Assembly (NCBI GenBank): GCA_002946415.1
Contig: NJPS01000022.1
Coordinates: 186,001 to 250,000, forward strand
From: Rutstroemia sp. NJR-2017a BVV2
Lineage: Eukaryota > Ascomycota > Leotiomycetes > Helotiales > Rutstroemiaceae
DNA length: 64,000 bases
Direction: 5' to 3'
In this document: piece after piece, positions 46,766 through 58,744 of the stretch
Position numbering within the stretch: the stretch's first letter is position 1
How the letters are laid out: the number at the start of each line of letters is the position of its first letter
Translations under genes and position numbers: made by a program
Notes under the pieces: generated by a model
What the model saw: the letters and a program-made list of their open reading frames with translations, nothing else
Database searches by the model: none
Told to the model about the DNA's origin: nothing

Positions 46766-49700
46766 ATGTCGACAACAAATGGTTTGGAGGGGGAGCTCAA
46801 GCAGCAAGGAGCTGTGGAGGCAGCGCGGGATCCGAACAGCTCAGTTTCTGCGGAAGACGCAGAGAGAAAGATAGTCCAGGAAAGTCAGAAAGCTGGTGTT
46901 GAGGCTTTTACTTTCAACCCAGATGCAAGTCCAGAGGAGAAGGCCGCGCAAGCTCGAGCTGTAGGTAATGCTCCTAGCAGTCCTTCAATCCTCGCTAATC
47001 TGGATGAATTTCTAGCGTGTGCCAGAGGGATTTCACCATGAACATAAATCGAAGGGTGTCGCAATAGCTACTGATATCGATGATGGTTCGCCGGGAGCTT
47101 ACGATTTACCACCACCCTCTACTGCGGGAGCCATCGCAGCCCCAGCAAAGGAGAAAAATGGTGCAGGGCCGGGAACAAATGGACTTGAAGACGACGACGA
47201 AGACGCGCGCTGGATCGAGAGAGCAGGTTGGGCCCCAAGATTTGGTTCCGGAGATTCAGGGGAGGAAGCCGAAAGTCTTCTGGACCACCAAACCTGGGTG
47301 GAGGGAAAATTGGAAGATAAATTCTATGGGGGTACAGACATTTCTTTCTTATATTCTAAAACTTTCACTAATGCCTCGCAGATTGGTATCACAATACAGC
47401 CGTCATAGTATTTGCCTGTCTTTCGTCCTGGCTGGTGGCAACCTTGGGTGGAGGGCTTGGTTGGGTATTCATCATCATGGCGATATGTGGCACCTACTAC
47501 AGAACGTCTATACGCCGTGTGAGACGCAATTTCCGAGACGATGTCAACCGAGAACTTGCCAAAAATAAATTGGAGACAGACACGGAGAGTTTGGAGTGGA
47601 TGAACAGCTTCATGGTTAAATTCTGGCCAATTTTCCAGCCAGTCCTCGCCGAGACTGTCATCAACTCAGTTGACCAGGTTCTGAGCACATCCACGCCCGC
47701 CTTTTTAGACAGTCTACGGATGAAGACATTTACACTAGGAACGAAGCCCCCTCGCTTTGAGCATGTGAAGACCTACCCAAAAGCTGAAGACGACATTGTT
47801 CTTATGGATTGGAAATTCAGCTTCACACCAAACGATCATGCCGATATGACTTCTCGCCAAATCAAGAACAAGGTCAACCCAAAAGTCGTTCTTGAGATTA
47901 GAATTGGAAAGGCCATGATCAGTAAGGGCCTAGATGTTATCGTCGAAGACATGGCCTTTTCGGGTATGATGCGCGTCAAAATCAAGCTTCAGATTCCTTT
48001 CCCACATGTGGACAGAATAGAAGTCTCTTTCCTAGAGCGCCCAACCATTGACTATGTTTGCAAGCCTCTTGGAGGGGAGACACTCGGTTTCGACATTAAC
48101 TTCATTCCCGGACTTGAACGTTTTATCTTGGAGCAAATTCATGCCAACGTGGGTCCAATTATGTATGCTCCCAATGTATTCCCAATCGAGGTTGCGAAGA
48201 TGCTTTCTGGATCACCGGTCGATCAGGCTATTGGTGTCTTGGCTGTCACTCTTCATGGCGCTCAAGGACTCAAGAATCCTGACAAATTTGCTGGAACGCC
48301 CGATCCTTACACTGTTTTGTCGCTCAACAACGGTGCACCATTGGCACAAACCAAGATTATCAAGGAGAACGCAAATCCAAGATGGAACGAGACCAAATAT
48401 GTTATCGTTACCTCATTCAACGAGAGTCTTACCATGTTGATTTTTGATTACAACGAGTACCGAAAAGATAAAGAACTCGGTACAGCTACATTCCCATTGG
48501 AGAGGGTACAGGAAGTGACAGAATACGAGAATGAACAACTCGAGGTTATGGCAAACGGAAAGGCACGTGGTATTTTGTCCGCAGATCTTCGATTCTTCCC
48601 TGTCTTGGAAGGACGAACACTTGCAGACGGCACAGTCGAACCTCCTCCAGAATCTAATACCGGAATTGCCCGCTTCTGTGTCGAGCAAGCTAAAGATCTG
48701 GATGGTACGAAGAGTCTTATCGGTTCACTTAACCCCTATGCCGTACTACTCCTCAACAACAAAGAGCTACACGTCACAAGAAAGCTAAAGAGAACGAACA
48801 ATCCCATCTGGGACAATGGATCTAAGGAAATTCTTATCACTGACAGGAAGACTGCTACTTTCGGACTTGTCATTAAAGATGACAGAGATCTTGGTACAGA
48901 TCCAATTCTTGGCACCTATCAAATCAAGCTCAATGACATGTTGACTTTGATGGAGAAGGGTCAAGAATGGTACAACCTTGCTGGCGCCAATACAGGTAGA
49001 GTTAAGCTTACCCTCCAATGGAAACCCATTGCTTTACAAGGTATCGGTGCAGGCAGCGGTGGATACGTTACGCCTATTGGTGTAATGAGATTCCACTTCA
49101 AGAATGCTCGAGACCTCCGCAACCTTGAAACTTTGGGCAAATCTGATCCCTACGTCAGAGTGCTCTTGTCCGGTATCGAGAAGGGGAGAACCGTCACTTT
49201 CCAGAATAATCTCAATCCAGATTGGGACGAGGTCATCTACGTTCCAGTTCATAGTACTAGGGAAAAATTAACTCTTGAGGTTATGGATCAAGAAACTATC
49301 AACAGCGATCGTTCTTTGGGATCAGTTGAAGTTTTGGCATCCGACTATATCACTCAACACGAGAATGGCGAATATCTTGTCCATGATCTTAAAGAACCAC
49401 AAGCAAGTGGTCTGCGCATGCATGGAAAGGGTTCTCCTCGGGGGGTGCTCAACTACAATGTCTCGTTCTACCCTTGCCTGAATATTGCAGACCCAGAGGA
49501 GGAGAAAGAAGAAGAAAAGGAAGAAGAGAAAGAAGCGGAACAAGAAGAGGCTGCGCGAAAGAGTCCCATCGAAAGAGGCCGCATCACTGGAGTTCCCAAC
49601 GGTGAAACCTCAGAAAAGCGCGCACGAACTTCGAGTGAATCTGCAATGGCAGCTAAACTTGCTGAAGGAGAACGGGAGCAAGAAGAGACACCTAAGGAAA

Positions 49701-51530
49701 AGGAACTACCAAAGATTCGTCTCGGCCCCGAAGAACTGCTCAAATATGAGTCGGGTCTTATCATCTTCAAGATCATCGACTGTGAACTCACCAAAAGCAA
49801 TGTACATGTGGAAGTCGTTGTTGATGATATGGCATTCCCATCTTACGTCTCATCCACGATGAGATCAAAGAAAATGACTCTAGATGAGATTGGAGATTGC
49901 TTTGTTCGTGAACTTGATTTCTCGAAAATCACTATACGGATTCGAGAGAAGGTTAGCAAGGGTGAGGAGAAGAAGGATTCTACCATTGCGAAACTCAGCG
50001 GGGAAACTTTGGCGACTTTGAAGCAGTGCCTGAACAACCCTACTATGTGAGTACCATAACTTTCCATATCCGTGTTCTGTCCAGTATCCCACCTCATCAT
50101 CCTGCGGATGGTCCTCTTCCCAAATGTTTGCTCAAAGAGTGCTCCATGAACAATACTAATTATTTAATAGACTCAAGCTTAGAGATGATGAGGGCCGAAC
50201 CAATAGCATCAAAGTCTCTCTTAAGTATATCCCAGTCAAAATGGACCTTGACCCGAGTGAGAGTATCAATAACATGGGCAAACTCCGTGTCGATGTTCTC
50301 GATGCTTCAGATCTTCCATCTGCTGACCGCAACGGATACTCTGATCCCTATTGCAAGTTCGAGCTTAACGGAAACTCTGTCTTCAAGACCAAGGTTCAGA
50401 AGAAGACTTTGCACCCAGCTTGGAACGAATTTTTCGAGGTCGAGGTACCTTCCAGGACAGCTGCCAGCTTTGTTTGCAATGTTCTCGATTGGGACTTTGG
50501 TGATAAGGCAGATCATCTCGGCAAGACGGAGATTAATCTGAATCTTCTCGAACCTTTCAAGCCTAAAGAGATGAACCTAGCTCTGGATGGCAAGTCAGGA
50601 ACCATACGCCTGCGACTACTCTTCCGTCCGGATTACGTAACTAGATCTCGCCAAGGCAGCTCAACCTTCTCTGGCACGTTCGCAACTCCAGGCAAAATCG
50701 TCACAGGTGTCGCAGGTGCTCCTATCAAGGGCGTCGGCTTTGCCGCTCATGGTGTCGGTAAAGGCGCTTCCTTCATCAAGAATAGTTTCAGAGGTGGCAA
50801 GAAGAAGGATGCAGATGAAGTGAACGGCACGCCGGCCGAATCCGAAGAAGATGTCCCCACCACAAATGGATTTGGCGGACCACGACGTGCTAGTGGATTC
50901 ACAGGTGTACCACCCCCAATCCCAGAAATCCGACCACCAGTGACTCCTCCAAATGAATCTGCCCCCCACCACAGCCGCACGAAGTCCTTCGGCGCAACTT
51001 CAGCCCACTCAAACTACCTCGGCTCTCCAGGCGGAAGCGGCGCCCCCATCGGAGTAGCTAACTTCACCATTGTTTCCGCCGTCGGCTTCCCGCCCTCCTC
51101 CAGCGTCATGGTCTACATCAAGTCCCTCGGCCCCAAGCCCAAAGTCATCCACAAAACTGAACACATCAAATCCCCCTCCGGCACCGTCGTCTTCAACGAA
51201 AAGAAAGAAAGCTTCAAGTGCACTGCCGCCGCAGACGCAACGTTCCAGGTCTCGGTCAAAGCGCACAATACTTTCGGCTCGGACGACGATCTCGGAGAAG
51301 GCGCGCTGGTTATCGATGAGACGGGCACTATGCAAGAGAAACAGATTCGCTGCGGTGCGGGGTATATTATCGTTAAGTCGAATTTCGTCATGAATTCGAC
51401 GGAGAGTGGACAGGAGAGCCCGAAAAGTGGGTTTAGGAGGAGTTTGTTGAGTAAGAAGGAGATTGGTGGGAGGACGAGTAGGGATATTACGCCGGTGGGG
51501 ACGCAGGGGTCGTCGAGTGAGGGAAGGTAG
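46766..51530 (+). CDS. Tricalbin-type ER-plasma membrane tether (SMP and multiple C2 domains)
   Basis: Yeast tricalbins/extended synaptotagmins sit in the cortical ER, transfer lipids through the SMP domain and dock on the plasma membrane through C2 domains. Exons 46766-46960, 47016-47331, 47382-50046 and 50171-51530 join in frame to give 1511 residues. Order: disordered N-terminus; hairpin membrane segment at about 175-212 (AVIVFACLSSWLVATLGGGL); SMP at about 240-440 (WMNSFMVKFWPIFQPVLAET). C2 domains lie at about 450-560 (TPDPYTVLSLNN), 598-720, 735-850 (GKSDPYVRVLL) and 1095-1190 (GYSDPYCKFELNG), with a degenerate C2-like block at about 1350-1445. A Glu/Lys-rich linker lies near 875-900. 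The SDPY and DWDE motifs suggest calcium binding in some but not all C2s. The second intron join restores FYGDWYHNTAV. Product length matches filamentous-fungal tricalbins. Confidence 0.9.
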
Positions 51531-52881
51531 GTAGGTGATGGATGGTCTTTTTTGCTTGGGAATTTCTTTTGTGGAAAGGATGGATGGATTTGTAAGGGGA
51601 GGGAGGGAAAGGCTGGATGGGAGGTTAGGATGGAATAATGGTTAGGGAAGGCTGATGGCTGGGGTGGGTGGATAGATGGCTGGTATGGTGGAATCTGGCT
51701 GGTGCAATAAGTGGATTTTCATTGAGAGCTCTCTGAAATTTGGTTGGGTGTGTAGAGGAGGGCAATATCAGGAAGGGGCATCCAAAACCGCATGATATTT
51801 TTCATTCCATAATTGATTAGCTCTGCTTCTTTTTTTTCCAAGTCCAGTCTAGTCTTCTTATGTCCTACTCGTTTTCGAGGAAAGATGGCCTGATACCATG
51901 TGCTTTTTTAATTTGCTTTGGGTTGGTTTGGTTCATAGCGTGTGTGTATGTATGGGTATTATTCTACTTTCTCGGAATTTATCAATGTTTTTATATTTTA
52001 ATTTACATGATGTGGATCTTTCCGCGGTGATTTGGCTTTACCTGACTGGGAGAAGTCAGATGAGGGAAAGGGGGTTCCAGTCAGTTGGGTTGGGCGGGTG
52101 GCTGGATGAAGGAGAGATATATAGAAGGGGAGAGATGGATGGGACGTTGCGAGGAAAAACCGGTCAGCCAGTAGCAAGCTGCTCGCTCACTACGAGTGTG
52201 TACAACAAACAAGTAACTGTCTAAATACCACATCCAAGCACGACAAGACGCCACGGAACCACAAACACAACCAGACGAACAATGAACGGATCGGAGAAGT
52301 CTTATTTATCTTCACTTATTTCTCATACACGCACTGGCTACTGAGATGCTGAAATGGATTGCAGCAAATACATTCTATCCCTTCCTACAGTAATGCAAAT
52401 TGGTATCCATGTCCATGACCCATTCCCGTATCCCTGATCCTTATCTTTCTTTCTATGAGCAGATTGATTTCCCGATGCAAACAGACCAGCCCAAAAATAG
52501 TATTCGTGATCTCGTGATGGAAGAAGAAAAAGAAAAGCTTCCCCAACCAAAGCCATGCTGCCTGCGCCGTGTTCCGTGCCCGTTCCTAGTAGTTGGAGCT
52601 GTTCGTATCGTATCCTTTCTTAACGCCTTGCGCTGTCTATGTTTATGTTTGTGTGTTTGTTCGCTTGCTGGTTGGAATGTCGTCCCCGAATGGGTGGATG
52701 AGGAGTGATGTGCGGCGTGAGAGTAAAGTGAGAGGACAGGGAGAGATAGGACATGATAGTATGTACAAGACACCACAGCCAACCAGCCAGCCAGTGATCC
52801 TAGCCGTGATATTCAACAGTCCTTCAACACACATTCACTTACTTCATCCTCTCCACATTTCACCCCACCACCAACCCCGCA
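51531..52881. other. Intergenic between convergent genes
   Basis: 3' flanks of the tricalbin gene (plus) and the FYVE-RING gene (minus). GGATGGATGG and T-rich runs occur; no supported gene. Confidence 0.5.
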
Positions 52882-55118
52882 CTAATACCCATACTCATCA
52901 TGCTGATGCATCGGACACCTCCCCGGATGTTTCTCAAACCACTTCCGAATACAACTCAGATGGAATTTGCAAAAACACTCCAGCCTCCCCATCTGCACCC
53001 CCGGTTCGTATTCCTCTAAACAAATCTGACATTCCGCATCATCTTGACAATCCTTTTCCGTCGAAATATACGGGAACACGCCTGTACGACGAGGCAGCTC
53101 AGGAGGTTCTATGTGCGCAGGCACAGACGGAGGTGTAATTGTTGCAGAAGGTGTATGAAGCGATGTGGAGGCGGCAGAACCTTGGGAGGACGAGGATTGA
53201 GAGGAGGCTTGAGTAATGGGCAGTGGAGGGCGTGGTGCTGGACGGGTAGCGGCGGTATTCGTGCTGTTACTGCGTAGATTGAGTCGATTGGTGGCCCTTT
53301 CGATGCAAGATATTACATGATCGGACCGTAGTGTTTCGGCATTTGGTAAGGAGCTGGACGGAAGCTCACGATGACAAATAGGACATTCATCTTCTTCCCT
53401 TATTTGCGGTGTTCGTGGCAGAGGGCGTGAACGTAGATCTTCTCCGGACATTATGTATCGTTGACTTGGTGCCGAGGTGCGCGCCATCGATGCATTTTGC
53501 CAGCTTGGGGAAGGTCCTCTTACGTTTTGGAGGAAGGAGCGCTAGACAATGAGTTTTAGACAACAAATCCTGCTTGAAGATGGGTTGGCAACTTACCATA
53601 TCTTCCGTCACCTCACGTCCTGCTACAGCAACCTTGAATCTGATTAGTGTTTGCCATAGAAAAAGAATAGGGCTACAAACGGTGGAAGATCTCGAGCGAA
53701 CACTCTGCCCACTGTTCGAAGCCGCTCGCTCCCTATACCAGTTCTGGAACTCCTCTGCAGTTCTAGGATGTGCGCCCAATCCGATAGCTGGTGCTCTCCT
53801 AGAAGTGTTTGGTTCGCGCGTTGTGCGTGAACGATTGTGCTCCGTAAGTCTAAAGCGAGCTTCGCTCGGAAGGCTACCAATTGCAGTAGATGTAACAATT
53901 GAGCTTTGGGATCTACCATGATAACCAATAGCATATCGTGGTTCTTCGATATGGCCGGTCTGATTCGTTTGAAGGGGAGCTACATTAGGATCAGGAACAC
54001 AAGGATTACACAGACGAACTCTATCTCCACCACCAAATTCAAGAGAATTATTTATCCGCCCCTCGGCCTGCGGATCTAGGAGACGATTATATGTTATGGA
54101 GCTATACTGAGAAGGATGGTCGGGAGGCTGAACTATATACTGGTATGGAATCGTTATTCGATGTGGCGAACATGAATTGCAAACCACTCGACCGCATTTT
54201 CTATATGTGTGAGTCAATGGATCCTCTGATGAGACAGGGAATAGCATACCGGCAATGATGCTTTCTGTTCAACCAGCCAAAAGCAGTATGACAGATGGGA
54301 CACTTCGTTACCTCCGCGTCTGGCTGCCATCTAGGGACTATAACCTCATTCCGCGCGGTTTCCCGCTCGCTAGTATAGCGTTGAGTAGGTCGCGAGGATG
54401 ATCGGGATACTCTTGGCGTCTCCTCATCTGAAGACAAATCTCTAGAGATTGCAACTCCTATTGGGGCACCGCCTTCTTCATCAACTGTTTGTGAAGTCGA
54501 GGTATGTCTGCTTGAGGTGGATCTAACTGATGGGCGCCTCGAGGACGAAGATTGATATGATGGCCTTCGATCAGACCTGGATGATGTTGTATTTCGCCGG
54601 GAAGAAGTCGCAGAAACTGTGAATCTATCCAAAGTCGTCGACGTGTCTCCCTGATATCCAGCAGTGGAAACGCTTTGATCGCTACTCTCTTCCCGCATAG
54701 GAGCTTTGCCGAGCCCTGCCATTTGTCTGCGCTCTGTAGATGCGCCTCCCTCCACAGAGTCAGAAGCATCACTACCTCGACTTAATCGAACCGTCGATTG
54801 ATCATCCATAGCCGCCTCGAAAGCTGCGATCTCGCCCTGTATCTCGGTCTGCCGATTACTTTTTGAACGCGTTTGAGGTGCATTTCCAGCGTCAGACCCA
54901 GCCTCATCTCCCTCCACCATTATCTCACTATTGATATTATCCTCTGACGATGAGGGCCCCATGTATCTCAGCATCTGCGAGTCCTCTCCAGAATCGCTGC
55001 CGTCCGTATAGAAATGCGAACGAGGAAAATGACTTGGAATTTTTGACTTAGCCCCTGGAGTTGAGGGAGTGGAGGAATTGGACGGCCCTGCGGTCGAGGT
55101 CGTCCACCGCCCGTCCAT
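52882..55118 (-). CDS. FYVE and RING domain E3 ubiquitin ligase (Pib1-like)
   Basis: Likely endosomal/vacuolar ubiquitin ligase: FYVE binds phosphatidylinositol 3-phosphate and RING recruits E2, as in yeast Pib1. Exons 55118-54250, 54200-53597 and 53541-52882 give 710 residues. The first intron (GTATGC...CATATAG) lies inside the FYVE signature and its removal restores RKHHCRKCGRVVCNSCS, matching R(R/K)HHCRxCG. FYVE spans about 272-355, closing with RLCNPC. A separate CPICHREL...DHVISC cluster at about 541-563 has UBZ-like C-x2-C...H-x3-C spacing. The C-terminal RING at about 660-705 reads CQICLEEY...CFCKFHLSCIRKW...CPMH. Residues 1-270 are Ser/Thr/Arg-rich and probably disordered. Much longer than Pib1 (286 aa), but the same domain order. 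No transmembrane segment. Confidence 0.85.
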
Positions 55119-56613
55119 TATTAACTTAGTATTATTCTTCCGTCCTATTTCCTTTAATTATGCGGGCCAAGGAGATCTAAGCTTCTGACTGTATGAATCG
55201 GACCAGTATGTATCGTCGGATATGTATGTATATTAGACTATGTGAATATATGAAGGGATAGGTATTTGTGCCCAATCAGTAGATGTCCTCGAAATTAGAA
55301 CGTTGTCCGGTCTGCGGACGATCGTCGCAGATACAGTTTCTCAATATTACTCTTTATATCGCCCCTCGCACGTATGAAGGTAGCTTCGCAGATCGTGGTG
55401 CGGTATCTCGAGTCAAGCTCAGGGCTGAGGCGGGGTGAGTTGTACTTTGACCAGCCCCTAGCAGACAGATCAGTTCCGTTCTTATCGATGGCACGACCGC
55501 GAGCAAATAGGATGCAGCTCCCACCTATTCTGAAGCCCTAGATAATGCAAATAGACCTCCTTGTCAAGGACTTTACGCACCTAAGGATGCCACCTCTAAT
55601 ACCAAGACCAATGACCAACAAACCGTCCGTTCGCTCGCTCAAGTGATCGATCGTCTGTGGCAAGGACTCCGAACCCGCACTTCAATCCTGTCTCTTTTCT
55701 CCTTTCCCCTTTCACTTGACGAAGGCGAAAACAAATCTCAATATCCAGCGTAGGACGAATAAACCGTTGTCAAAAATCACCAAATAGATATTATAGTAAC
55801 TTTCCCACGCGACACAGTGAAATAGTATGAATGAAGTTTTGTTAGGATGGATGGATGTAACGATAATTGGGCTTGCGCTACTCATTAGGACTGTTATCGT
55901 GGGCGATAAGAGAGGGCTTGCAGCGTTAGTTATCGGTTCCCCCCGGAAGCTTAGTCAGTTACAGGGTTAGGCTTGTGAGAAAAGTGGTTTCTGTTTGCCC
56001 TTTGATTCTCAGGAGGAATATGTCTACACTGTAGCAGTATCTTGTAGAGTGCAGTCGTCTCATTTTATGAATCCATTTCACATATGATGAGTTAGAATAC
56101 TGGATGAAAAGTTGACCGTGCACAGAGAGAGGCTAAAGCTCATTGGAGCTCCGCTATCATATCACAGCTCGTGTCCCACAATTACTTATCTGCCGCCCTT
56201 TCCGTCACCCAGTAGTGGAGCAAAGCTAAACGTCGCTGGTGAGGTAGATGTTCTCATGATACACTTGCCACGCATGGCATGTAGTTAGCCATGAGGAGGG
56301 GTCAACATGAATAACGTCTAAGGAGAATTCGCTAAGCTGAGGCGACCACGCAACCATGACATTTCAATACAAGACTACAAATTAAAATCTGGTTTGATAT
56401 TTGACTTGAGAATTTAGGAGGCATGATGTAGGAACGTGAAAGGTAATTTTTTCTTCATCTAAATTTTTATGGACAAAATCCCAATGTATCTGAGAGGCTA
56501 TGCGAAAACATTTGTAACCCATGCCAGCATAAGCAGGCGTAGTACCGTAAACAGCAGATCCATCCGGACCATCGCTCATCCTATCCTTCAGACCACACCC
56601 AGAAATAAGCCAT
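55119..56613. other. Intergenic, FYVE-RING promoter and 3' flank of the uridylyltransferase gene
   Basis: No supported gene in 1.5 kb. Sequence is mixed, without marked repeats. Confidence 0.45.
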
Positions 56614-58744
56614 CTAATGCTCCAAAAGTCTCAAAGAACCTTGGACGACCACGTTCTCCAAGATAGATCCCGGAGGAATATCGATGGTGCTACCCTCAGT
56701 TGCTACGATAATAACAGTACCCTTGAGGGTGACACCTCGGCCAAGGTTGACGGCACCAGTGATAGTCAAGTGGTCAAGTTCGATGATCTTAGGAATGCTT
56801 CCGATTCTCTTTTGGAAATCGGACACCTTCTTGAAGTCGTTACCGAGCTTGATCAAAGGAGCTGGGCCGAAACGGTTGGGGTCAATTTGGAGTTGACCGT
56901 GCTTGAGGGAGTACAAGTCTGACTTGACAAGCATCAAATCAGAGCAGGTCTTGACTGGCAAGAAACGTCTACGTGGTACGTTGACACCGTGTGCGTTCTT
57001 GAAATGACGGATAGCAGCTCCGACAGCAGTCTCGAGCTGGACGATGGAAACATCAGATTCACCTTTCTTGTCAGCTGGGATGGACTTGTTGTTTGGAATG
57101 ATCTCCATCTCAAGCTCGTTGTTTTCAACGATACGCTTGACAGCATTCAAGTTCAACCAGATGTTGTTGGTGTTGAAGTACTTGAATTTCTTGATGGACT
57201 TGAACTCGTTGGTGTGCTCCTTTGGTACTTGAGCAATTTCGAGAAGACGGACGGATCCTTCGTAATCGATGATGGTACCACCCTTAACATCAGCCTTGGT
57301 CTTGTCGGTCAACTCCATGATGTACTCAGACTTGGTCTCAACCATGTGTTGCAAGATTCTGAGATCAACGACAGCACCCAAGTTGTCAACGTTGGAAAGG
57401 AAGACAATCTCAACACCTCTCTTGATAAGAGTATCAAGAATGCCGGAGTTGTACAGAGATTCGAAGACATCTCCGTGTCCGGGTGGGTACCAGTCAGAAA
57501 TTGGAGAGTCGAATGATTTTGGTGCGGGAAGGAGAGAGTCCTTCAAGATTCTTGGGTATCGGGATTGGTTGAATGTGAGGATGTCAATGTTGTGACCCTC
57601 GTATTTCTTGATGATGTTTTGGGTGTCATCATCTGTGTTGAAGGAGTTCATCAACACGAAAGGAACGTTGACGCTATATGTGCGGTTGAGGTATTCGATT
57701 TGTCTGACGGAAAGATCGAGGAAAGACATTCCATCACGGACTTCGATAACGGATTTGGGACCAACACAACCCATGGAGGTACCGAGACCACCGTTGAGCT
57801 TGAGGACAGCCAACTTGTTAAGGAAGCTCACAGACTCGGAGTTTGCAAGCTCGTTGTAGTCGACGACTTGGTTTTGTGCTGGTGGGGCAATACGGTCCCA
57901 ATCACTACTACGTCTGTTAGTACTTTCCCCATATTTCCAATTTTCGCAGAGCTGTCTCACAGTTGGTTTCCCTTTGCCTTATCGTTCAAGTATCTGCGGA
58001 AAAGAGCGAAGAAGTTGTCCATTTCTGTCTCGAAAAGCTAATCATCATCAGCGAATTTGAAACTCCTCGCAAGAATTCTTAGATCGTACCTTCTTCTGCT
58101 CCGGGTCGGAGACGGTGTCTGCGAGGTTGTTGAGAGCATTTCGCATTTGGCTTGCAGCAACGGATGTGGAGGTATTCTCGAAAGCCTATGAATAACTTGT
58201 TAGCTTGCACAGATAAAATGACTGGTCCGCCTTCACAGTAGGAACTTTTGTGTGAACTCTTCAAGCTCTGGCACAGGTGGGAATGCGGGGTATTGTTCCG
58301 CAGAACTTTGTGTGATATCGACATCTGGTCTGAAGTGAACCCCGTTCCAGCTGTATTATGACGTGATTCTTCTTCCATATGAGAACTCGCTCAGTGATGG
58401 ATTCAAACACCAGGAAGAAACAAAATCCCCTGGCGGTTGTCCCTTCGGACTTCTGCCGGAAGGTTGTTTCGATAACAGAGACGGAGAAGGCCTTGTGTGA
58501 ACGGCTACTACCAAGCTGTACCTCTTGCCTTCACCGTTTGTCCACCATCCTCCTTGAAGTTTGCTGAACTTTGGGGGTGGAGATGACCGCAGATGTAGAT
58601 CTGATAAAATGTTGAACAGTAACTCACCATGTGTGATTGTGTCTTGCCATGGTGCTTGCGGGCGAACTCAGCGGGATCGCCATTTGGTGATAAGCTCGAG
58701 GGCTTGAGGTGGGAAGGAAGGGCGCTCTTCAATGCAGCTGCCAT
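56614..58744 (-). CDS. UGP1: UTP-glucose-1-phosphate uridylyltransferase
   Basis: Makes UDP-glucose from glucose-1-phosphate and UTP in the cytosol, feeding glucan, glycogen and trehalose synthesis. Exons 58744-58628, 58185-58090, 58037-57961 and 57907-56614 give 527 residues, normal for fungal UGPases. The third intron (53 bp, GTGAGA...TACTAACAGACGTAG) has a perfect branch site, and its removal gives [14 protein letters not shown], as in relatives. Seen motifs: the nucleotide-binding loop [64 protein letters not shown], and the sugar-site block [17 protein letters not shown]. The C-terminal left-handed beta-helix ([17 protein letters not shown]) mediates oligomerisation in this family. No unusual residues noticed. 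The spacer upstream of 58744 should hold the promoter. Confidence 0.95.
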
